A program made the position numbers and the translations under genes. Under the pieces are notes generated by a model. That model was not told where the DNA came from. It did no database searches and saw nothing but the letters and a program-made list of their open reading frames with translations. This document shows, one piece after another, positions 24,722-31,168 of a stretch of 35,413 nt of DNA (its first letter is position 1; the number at the start of each line of letters is the position of its first letter). The stretch comes from Nitrospirota bacterium (GTDB lineage: Bacteria > Nitrospirota > Thermodesulfovibrionia > Thermodesulfovibrionales > JdFR-85): NCBI GenBank assembly GCA_015492515.1, contig WGEZ01000057.1, positions 1 to 35,413 of the forward strand, written 5' to 3'.

Positions 24722-26440
24722 GTGCCTCTTTTATCGATCCTATCAGGGCTGTCAGTACGTCTCCGGCCGGGGAAGCCGAGGGCTCTCATCCCGGTCATCC
24801 TCTCCGTCGTCCTTCTCTCGGCCGCCGCGGCATACGCCCAGGGATACGGGCTCTCCGGCCTCATCCAGCTCACGTACAGGAGAGACCTGCTGACCTCGGA
24901 AGGGGAGACGACCGGTGAGCAGTGGAGCATCGAACAGAGGTATCACCTGAGATACAGGGGCTACATCTATCATCCCAGGCTCCTTGAGTTCCGCCTGGGC
25001 GGGGCGTTCGTGAAGGAGGACGGCAAGAAGGACGGAGGGGACCTCTCGGCGAAGGGGACCGACTACGATATAAGGCTGGACTTCCTCGGCGGTACCGACT
25101 TCCCCTTCTCCCTCTTCGCCTCTAAATACACCGAGAGGTCCATCACGCCCGTGACGGAGGGCACGGAGGTGATCATCGAGCAGAGGAGGAGGAACATCGG
25201 GCTGGAAGGGGCGGTCTACTCGAGGAGGTTTCCCACCTTCCGGTACAGGGCCTGGGAGGAGCTGAGGAGGGTCCTGGGGACCGCGAGCGCGGCCGACGAG
25301 AGGACGAGGAACGTATCCCTCGGGCTGAGCAAGTCCTACACGGGCTTCAGGGCGTCCCTCGACTACCTCTTCGTGAACAGGCTGGATCGGACCAGGGAGG
25401 AGACCGAGAACACACACGACGTAAACCTCAACATCTTCGCCAGGCTCTCGCCCGCGCTGCGGCTCACCGAGTACGCCTCGTACAGCACCAGCTCGCTCGA
25501 CGACTTCACGGAGGCTACGTCCACCACGAGCCTCGATTATCAGCCCTCACGGAGGTTCAGGGCCAACCTCAGTACGTACTTCAGCTTCATAAAGCAGCCG
25601 GACAGGGAGGGCAGCTTCCTCACGAACTATCTGAACGCCCGGTACAGGATCTCGGGGAGCCTCACCGCCGACGCTACGGCGATGGTCCTCTACAACAGGG
25701 GCGACTTCGGGAACGAGTCAGCGGAGTCGGCCTCTGTCTCGCTGAGCTACGGCAAGACGCTGGCCAGGGACACCACCGTCGCCGCCGACGTCTCCGCAGG
25801 CTTCGGTGCGGAGCAGAGGGAGGAGGACGAGGACAGGACCACCCACCATGCACGGATCGGGTCCAGGATCAGCCACAGGTTCCGGGCGGTGAAGACGAGC
25901 CTCACCCTCGGCGGTTCTTACTACTACTACAGGACCTCCCTCGAGGGCAGGACCGACAGGTTCGACGCCGTCTTCAGGTTCTTCAACGACTACGTCAAGA
26001 GGCTAACGATCCAGAGCGAGGTGCTGTACATAAACGAGAAGACCCTCCAGGACAGGGAGGCCTCCGGACAGCAGAGGGAGATCATCAAGGACGAGCTCCA
26101 TACCGACTCGTCGCTCACCTACTCCCTGCCCCTGGGGCTGAGGGGTACGGCGAACTTCAGCTCCGGGCTCTCCACCGTGAGCGGGACGCTGGAGAGGGTG
26201 TACTACTACGGCGAGGGGAGCCTCATGTACATCCTCCGCAGGAACCTCATGACGCGGTTGACCGCGAGGTACTCCCGTGAGACCGTCGAGTCCGTGGACG
26301 AGATCTACGGCAGCGCCGGGGTCGACTACAGGTTCAGGATGATCTTCGTGAGGTTGAGCTATGAGTACTTCCGTGAGAAGAGGAAGGCGTCGGACTCGGA
26401 GAGGCAGAGCATTTTCCTGCAGGTCTCGAGGCCCTTCTGA
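24722..26440 (+). CDS. Outer-membrane beta-barrel protein, 572 aa
   Basis: The start GTG 24722 is the only reasonable one before the signal peptide (ALIPVILSVVLLSAAAAYAQG); its ribosome site is weak. The rest is a series of alternating amphipathic strands (for example FRANLSTYFSFIKQ, TSLTLGGSYYYYRTSL, RMIFVRLSYEYFRE) ending in QVSRPF. A terminal Phe is the usual signal for barrel assembly by BamA. The strand count is compatible with a large barrel of about 20 strands or more. No plug or TonB box is evident. Next to NHL and polyheme cytochrome genes, I infer the pore of a porin-cytochrome conduit. Sequence identity to known conduit porins was not testable here. Confidence 0.8.
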   Translation: MPLLSILSGLSVRLRPGKPRALIPVILSVVLLSAAAAYAQGYGLSGLIQLTYRRDLLTSEGETTGEQWSIEQRYHLRYRGYIYHPRLLEFRLGGAFVKEDGKKDGGDLSAKGTDYDIRLDFLGGTDFPFSLFASKYTERSITPVTEGTEVIIEQRRRNIGLEGAVYSRRFPTFRYRAWEELRRVLGTASAADERTRNVSLGLSKSYTGFRASLDYLFVNRLDRTREETENTHDVNLNIFARLSPALRLTEYASYSTSSLDDFTEATSTTSLDYQPSRRFRANLSTYFSFIKQPDREGSFLTNYLNARYRISGSLTADATAMVLYNRGDFGNESAESASVSLSYGKTLARDTTVAADVSAGFGAEQREEDEDRTTHHARIGSRISHRFRAVKTSLTLGGSYYYYRTSLEGRTDRFDAVFRFFNDYVKRLTIQSEVLYINEKTLQDREASGQQREIIKDELHTDSSLTYSLPLGLRGTANFSSGLSTVSGTLERVYYYGEGSLMYILRRNLMTRLTARYSRETVESVDEIYGSAGVDYRFRMIFVRLSYEYFREKRKASDSERQSIFLQVSRPF

Positions 26441-26460
26441 GCGAGGCTTCGGGAAGGGCC

Positions 26461-26490
26461 TTGCCAATGCGGGGGACCTGCAATTATTAT
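26461..26490 (+). promoter_or_regulatory. Sigma-70-type promoter before the second NHL gene
   Basis: TTGCCA (26461-26466), an 18-base spacer and TATTAT (26485-26490), each one base off consensus. It lies 52 bases upstream of ATG 26543, just after the barrel gene's stop (26440). Confidence 0.6.
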
Positions 26491-26542
26491 ACTATTGCAT
26501 CGCCGCTTCGCGGCCTTCACAGAGAGTAGATCCGGGGAGAGA

Positions 26543-27595
26543 ATGAGGCGAGGACCGGGGAAGAGAGCCCTTTCGGTGCTGCTGGTGCTCCTGGTGCTGC
26601 CCCTGATGGGGATGGGACCCGACGTGGCCGAGCGGAAGGAGGAGAGGATCGTATGGCCGCCTCCGCCTTACAAGCCGAGGATAGAGTACGTAAGGTCCAT
26701 CTCCACCCCTGACGACATGGAGATAAAGAAGGGCTTCTTCCGCCGTCTCTGGGAGTTCGTCGCGGGCAGGAGGCTTGAGGGGATCATAAAACCCCTCGGC
26801 GTGTATGCCGACTCGAAGGGGAGGCTCTACGTGACCGATACGGCCGGACAGTCCGTCCACGTCTTCGATCCCGAAGAGGGCCGGTATTTCATGATCGAGG
26901 GCAGCGGGAGGGAGCGCTTCGTCTCTCCCGTGGGTGTGACCGTGGGGGACGGGGAGGAGATATACGTATCCGATTCCGTCCTGCGGAGGGTCTTCGTCTT
27001 CGACAGGGACGGAGGGTACCTGAGGGAGATCGGCGGTGAGGGGCTGCTGAAGCGGCCCACGGGGATCGCCGTCGCCGGGGGGACCCTCTACGTCGTCGAT
27101 ACCCTCGCAGACAGGATCCATCTCTTCGGCACCGACGGCAGGTTCAAGACCTCCATCGGCGGCAGCGGAAGGGGCGACGGAGAGTTCAACAGGCCCACGT
27201 TCATCACCATCGGAGGCGACGGCAGGCTCTACGTCACGGACTCGATGAACGCCAGGGTCCAGATACTGGACAGCTCCGGGAGGTTCATCGCCAAGTTCGG
27301 CAGGAGGGGTGACGGCACCGGTGACCTGGCCAACCCCAGGGGGATTGCCCTCGACAGCGACGGCAACATCTACCTGACGGACACCCTCTTCGAGGCGGTA
27401 CAGATATTCGATCCCACCGGGAGGCTCCTCCTCGTCTTCGGCAGACACGGCTCGGCCCGCGGCGAGTTCGCCGTGCCTGCAGGGATCTCCATAGCGGATG
27501 ATATAATATACATAGCCGATTCCTACAACAGCAGGGTCCAGGTCTTCAGGTATCTGAAGGACGACACGGGCGGAACGAAAGGAGGGTCTCCATGA
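26543..27595 (+). CDS. NHL-repeat propeller protein, exported, 350 aa
   Basis: ATG 26543 follows GGGGAGAG. An earlier in-frame ATG at 26495 lies right at the predicted transcript start and has no ribosome site. The signal peptide is ALSVLLVLLVLPLMGMG, with no lipobox cysteine. The lead-in VWPPPPYKPRIEYV matches the other NHL protein (18460), and about six blades follow (for example NPRGIALDSDGNIYLTDTLF). It overlaps the following cytochrome start by 4 bases (ATGA), so the two are co-translated and probably form one complex with the beta-barrel protein upstream. Confidence 0.9.
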   Translation: MRRGPGKRALSVLLVLLVLPLMGMGPDVAERKEERIVWPPPPYKPRIEYVRSISTPDDMEIKKGFFRRLWEFVAGRRLEGIIKPLGVYADSKGRLYVTDTAGQSVHVFDPEEGRYFMIEGSGRERFVSPVGVTVGDGEEIYVSDSVLRRVFVFDRDGGYLREIGGEGLLKRPTGIAVAGGTLYVVDTLADRIHLFGTDGRFKTSIGGSGRGDGEFNRPTFITIGGDGRLYVTDSMNARVQILDSSGRFIAKFGRRGDGTGDLANPRGIALDSDGNIYLTDTLFEAVQIFDPTGRLLLVFGRHGSARGEFAVPAGISIADDIIYIADSYNSRVQVFRYLKDDTGGTKGGSP

Positions 27596-29676
27596 GGCCT
27601 CTGATCATCTCGATGGTGGTGGCGGCTCTGGTGCCCCTGTTCGCCGCAGCCGCAGGCGCAGGTGTTGTGAACACGGTCCATAACCTCTCCACGACCGGCC
27701 CCGGCGCGATCAAGGCCACGGAAGAGGCGGAGATATGCATATTCTGCCACGTGCCGCACAACGCCAACCCGGCCGTCCCCCTCTGGAACCACGACATGTC
27801 CGGCGCCGCCTACACGATGTATGACAGCGAGTACCTGAAGAGGGCCGGCTATCCCACGCCTTCCGAGCTCGGGGCCGCTCCCGCGGAGCCCGGATTCGTC
27901 TCCAGGCTCTGCCTCAGCTGTCACGACGGCACAGTGGCTGTGGGCGCCCTCTACATTGTGAGGGGGACGATACTCGGTGACAGCATCATAGCGATGACCG
28001 GGGTGGAGCCGACGGGTGAGATGCCCGCCACGGCGGCCGGTTACATAGGCACCGACCTCACGAGGCATCATCCCGTGGGGATCAAGTATGACTCCAGCAT
28101 CGCCGTCACCTTCGGCTCAGCCGGCTCAGGTGTGAACCCCCGACCGATCGAGCTTCACGCCTCACCTGCCGCACCCCTGAAGGTATACGCCTATGCGACG
28201 GGCAACTACGTTGAATGCGCATCCTGCCACGACGCCCACGTGGAGAACGAGAAGTTCCTCAGGGTGACGACGGGGGCGAACCTGGCGGCGAAGATAGACA
28301 CCACCTGCAACTCCTGCCACTCCAAGATCGACTGGAACGGAAGCATCCACAGCACGAGCACGGCATCCTACACGGACAGCAACGTACTGGACACCTTCGG
28401 GACCGGTGCAGTGGCGTCCCTGGCCTGCATGAACTGCCACAGGACCCACAGGGGAGGGGGTGTGCCCTATCTCCTGAGGCAGCCAGAGGAGAACACCTGC
28501 TTTCAGGGTGCGGCCGGCTCGGCAGCCGGAGGGCCCTGCCACGGTACGGGTGCAGCAGGAGGCGGGAAGGATATCGAGACGGTCATAACCAGGACCTATT
28601 CGCATCCCACGACGGGTATCTCCGGCGTCCATACGAACCTCGACGTCCTCTACCCCGAGGGTGGAACACCGCCCGGGAGCAAGGGGCTCGTCTGGGACAC
28701 CTCGAAACACGCAGAGTGCGTGGACTGCCACAACCCCCACAGGGCGGCCCAGGGCACACATGCACCGTCGGGGCAGTGGTATCCCTCACTGCCGGCAGCG
28801 ACGACGAACACCGTGTCGAACGCCCTGAAGGGTGTGACGGGTGTCGAGCCGGAGTGGCCTTCGGCGGGGATCCAGCCGGTGAACTTCACCACCCTGGAGT
28901 CTGCATCGAAGGAGTACCAGATATGCCTGAAGTGCCACTCCTACTATGCCCTCGGGGTCGCATCCGACGGCGTGACATCCTATCCGACCCTCTCCGACCC
29001 GACGATCAACTTCACCGATCAGGCGTGGGAGTTCAACCCGAACAACCTCTCCGTACACCCCGTGGTCGTCACCCTGAACAGCCAGACCGGCTCCTATGCA
29101 CCGCAGGCGCTTACCTCTTCCCAGCTCTCCCCTCCCTGGACCGCCCCGGGCAACCAGACCATGTACTGCTCCGACTGCCACGGTGCAGAGAACGAGACGA
29201 CCCAGGACCCGAAGGGCCCCCACGGCTCCAGTTACGAATTCATGCTGAAGGGTACGGGCAGGTACTGGCCCACAAAGCCCGACGGCTCGCTCTGGCTCCT
29301 GAACACGACGGATGCAAGCGACCCGGACCTCTTCTGCAGGAACTGCCACCCCATATACGACGGCAGCTGGAAGAACAACGTCCACTCCCAGCAGGGAGGG
29401 ATGGGAGGCGGCGGCGGAGGTGGAGGCGGTATGGGGCGACACCGGAACAGGCCCTGTGTGAACTGCCATGTGGCCGTGCCCCACGGCTCCAGGAGGTCGA
29501 GGTTGATCGGTTACGCCTCGGACCCTTCACCTTACAACTACAACGGCAACAGCCTCAAGCCCGTCGGCTTCGCCAAGGCCTCGGGTCCGTTCAACTACGA
29601 CGACAGGAACTGCAGCTTCCCCATGGGGGTCTGCCACGGACCACAGACCCCACCACCGGGAGGCTACGACCCCTGA
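27592..29676 (+). CDS. Large exported multiheme cytochrome, 10 CxxCH plus CX12CH and CX6CH
   Basis: A 694-residue protein with a signal peptide (MRPLIISMVVAALVPLFAAAAGA). Ten CxxCH sites are visible: CIFCH, CLSCH, CASCH, CNSCH, CMNCH, CVDCH, CLKCH, CSDCH, CRNCH and CVNCH. In addition, C-x12-CH (CFQG...GPCH, 28498-28542) and C-x6-CH (CSFPMGVCH, 29611-29637) sit where further heme sites would be expected. The N-terminal 170 residues share the PLWN module with the cytochromes at 23851 and 29851. A run of nine glycines lies just before the last CxxCH. Start ATG 27592 has AAAGGAGGG. Its size and neighbours make it the best candidate for the main cytochrome of an outer-membrane conduit. Confidence 0.93.
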   Translation: MRPLIISMVVAALVPLFAAAAGAGVVNTVHNLSTTGPGAIKATEEAEICIFCHVPHNANPAVPLWNHDMSGAAYTMYDSEYLKRAGYPTPSELGAAPAEPGFVSRLCLSCHDGTVAVGALYIVRGTILGDSIIAMTGVEPTGEMPATAAGYIGTDLTRHHPVGIKYDSSIAVTFGSAGSGVNPRPIELHASPAAPLKVYAYATGNYVECASCHDAHVENEKFLRVTTGANLAAKIDTTCNSCHSKIDWNGSIHSTSTASYTDSNVLDTFGTGAVASLACMNCHRTHRGGGVPYLLRQPEENTCFQGAAGSAAGGPCHGTGAAGGGKDIETVITRTYSHPTTGISGVHTNLDVLYPEGGTPPGSKGLVWDTSKHAECVDCHNPHRAAQGTHAPSGQWYPSLPAATTNTVSNALKGVTGVEPEWPSAGIQPVNFTTLESASKEYQICLKCHSYYALGVASDGVTSYPTLSDPTINFTDQAWEFNPNNLSVHPVVVTLNSQTGSYAPQALTSSQLSPPWTAPGNQTMYCSDCHGAENETTQDPKGPHGSSYEFMLKGTGRYWPTKPDGSLWLLNTTDASDPDLFCRNCHPIYDGSWKNNVHSQQGGMGGGGGGGGGMGRHRNRPCVNCHVAVPHGSRRSRLIGYASDPSPYNYNGNSLKPVGFAKASGPFNYDDRNCSFPMGVCHGPQTPPPGGYDP

Positions 29677-29713
29677 TCCTCCCTGGGTGAGATCACGCAG
29701 AGGGGGGTCTTTT
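29675..29713 (+). terminator. Weak terminator after the large cytochrome
   Basis: GATCCTCC (29675-29682) can pair with GGGGGGTC (29702-29709) through eight pairs, two of them G-U, and four T follow. It overlaps the stop codon. Confidence 0.4.
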
Positions 29714-29793
29714 CACGCATCCCCGGGGTCTCCGTCACGGTCAAGCCCCTTGCAACGCCCCCAATCGAGGCGCCCTGACCCGCAGGTCGGTGC

Positions 29794-29809
29794 TGGCTTG
29801 TTATTTGCA
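29794..29809 (+). promoter_or_regulatory. Sigma-54 promoter (TGGCTTG-N4-TTGCA)
   Basis: TGGCTTG (29794-29800), four bases, TTGCA (29805-29809), with GG and GC exactly 10 bases apart. Only two consensus bases differ from the site at 23755. Transcription should begin near 29820, 31 bases before the pentaheme cytochrome ATG. Confidence 0.82.
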
Positions 29810-29850
29810 TCCCTCCGGGCGAAACCGTTGGGAGGGAGTTGCAAGGGAGG

Positions 29851-30627
29851 ATGGTCTCAGGGAAGCGGTGGCTCTCCATGCTATTTGTCCTCTTCGTGCT
29901 CACGGCAGGAAGGGTGCTCGATCCCTTGACTCCCTCAACGGTTTTCGGCGGCAGCATCGTGGGCTCCAGGCACGACCTCAAGAGCGACTGGGAGAAAGGG
30001 AGCGTTCTCATGAAGGAGAGCCTCAACAACTACGGTGAGGTCTGCGTCTACTGCCATACACCCCACGGCGGGGACGAATCGCTCGGACCGCTCTGGAACA
30101 GGGACTACACACCGGCGTCCTTCAACGTCTACACCAGCCCCACGATGGATACCACCGCGGCCGGCATCCCCGGTGCGGTCTCACTCGCCTGCCTCAGCTG
30201 CCACGACGGGACGATCGCCGTCGATTCCATCATCAATGCACCCGGCTCAGGGCCGAACCTCACCGGACCGTGGTACGGCCAGGGAGCTGCCACCTATCAT
30301 TTCGCGATGAAGGAGGGCGCCAATGCCTGCGGAGAGTGCCACGTGGGGAGCCCGGCTCACGACGCGCGGCACACCTACCTCACCACCGACCTCAGCGACG
30401 ACCACCCCATATCGATGCCCTACCCGAGCCCTTCCGAAGACCCCCAGTTCAACACCCCTCCCGATGCGATGAAGGGCTGGGGCGGTGCCTCTCCCGGAGA
30501 CGTGAAGCTCTACGCGGGGAAGGTGGAGTGCCCGTCGTGCCACAACGTCCATGACCCGGACGTGGTCCCCTTCCTGAGAAAGGCCAACACCGGGAGCGCG
30601 CTCTGCTACACGTGCCATATAAAATGA
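29851..30627 (+). CDS. Exported pentaheme c-type cytochrome
   Basis: Five CxxCH sites: CVYCH, CLSCH, CGECH, CPSCH and CYTCH, the last two residues from the C-terminus. A hydrophobic signal (LSMLFVLFVLTAG) lies near the N-terminus. The start is uncertain: ATG 29851 (258 residues) is preceded by purine-rich sequence with GGAGGG 14 bases away, while TTG 29839 is four codons earlier and very close to the same site. It is a paralog of the tetraheme cytochrome at 23851 with the same PLWN, CLSCHDGT and HPI blocks, plus an inserted fifth heme (CGECH). Both have their own sigma-54 promoter. A receiver-domain gene follows 7 bases after the stop. Confidence 0.9.
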   Translation: MVSGKRWLSMLFVLFVLTAGRVLDPLTPSTVFGGSIVGSRHDLKSDWEKGSVLMKESLNNYGEVCVYCHTPHGGDESLGPLWNRDYTPASFNVYTSPTMDTTAAGIPGAVSLACLSCHDGTIAVDSIINAPGSGPNLTGPWYGQGAATYHFAMKEGANACGECHVGSPAHDARHTYLTTDLSDDHPISMPYPSPSEDPQFNTPPDAMKGWGGASPGDVKLYAGKVECPSCHNVHDPDVVPFLRKANTGSALCYTCHIK

Positions 30628-30634
30628 GGTCTCC

Positions 30635-31031
30635 GTGAAGATACTGGTGGTGGATAACGAGAGACTGATCTGCTGTGCCCTGAAGATGTATCTGGAGAGG
30701 CATACCGGGAGCAAGGGTGCTCTGTTCCAATTCCGGAGACGAGGCCCTCCGGATGATGGAGGAGGAGCGGTTCGACGCGGTGATCACCGACCTCGGCCTC
30801 CCGGATATCACCGGTGCGGAACTCGTCAGGAGGATAAAGGGTGGGCACAGGGACGTCCCGGTGATCGCCATCACGGGGCTTCTCAACCTCGACGCGGAGG
30901 AGATCAACGAGCTGGGGGTCTTCAGATGCATCTACAAACCCTTCCGTATCAGCGAGGTGGTGGAGACGCTGAGAGAGGCGCTGGATGCAACCCCGGTCAC
31001 CGGAGAGGGAAGGGCTGAAGAGGGTGGATAA
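30635..31031 (+). pseudogene. CheY-like receiver (response regulator) with a +1 frameshift
   Basis: GTG 30635 opens MKILVVDNERLICCALKMYLERHTGSK; the match to a receiver domain then continues in another frame from VLCSNSGDEALRMM (30717) to 31031. Dropping one G from the GGG at 30715-30717 joins the two into a normal domain of about 130 residues. It would have the acidic pair D-N near the start, phospho-acceptor D in VITDLGLPD, the threonine of AITG and the lysine of IYKPF. No output domain is present. The cause may be a real mutation or a sequencing or assembly error in the G-run. The gene is 7 bases behind the sigma-54-driven pentaheme gene, so it would be co-expressed with it. Confidence 0.85.
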
Positions 31032-31035
31032 AGGG

Positions 31036-31064
31036 GCTGCTGCCCACGGGGTATGGGCAGCAGC
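31036..31064. terminator. Hairpin between the convergent receiver and debranching-enzyme genes
   Basis: A perfect 11-bp stem GCTGCTGCCCA / TGGGCAGCAGC with the loop CGGGGTA, 4 bases after the receiver stop. No T-run adjoins it on the plus strand, so termination in either direction is inferred from position and stem strength. Confidence 0.6.
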
Positions 31065-31168
31065 AAAGGGAGGTAAACGAGGCGCTTAGATACTTTATTT
31101 TTAGCATAAACAGAGAGAAAAGTCAAGTAAAAAATATAAATGATCTTATAATTAAAACTTTAGGTCTC
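31065..31168. other. AT-rich spacer, no gene seen
   Basis: About 100 bases, far richer in A and T than its surroundings, between two convergent genes. I see no ORF and no clear second terminator in it. Confidence 0.6.

Noticed and set aside
24711-24918. ATGAAAAAA at 24711, which looks like an ideal signal-peptide start
   Set aside because: Its frame gives no hydrophobic segment and is not that of the beta-barrel protein. The barrel frame needs GTG 24722.
29398-29439. Glycine run of nine in the large cytochrome as a possible frameshift or slippage site
   Set aside because: The heme motifs continue in the same frame on both sides, so it is a flexible linker.
28215-29690. 491-codon plus-strand ORF inside the large cytochrome
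   Set aside because: Shifted frame of the cytochrome gene. The translation is arginine/proline-rich noise, while the real frame carries the CxxCH series.
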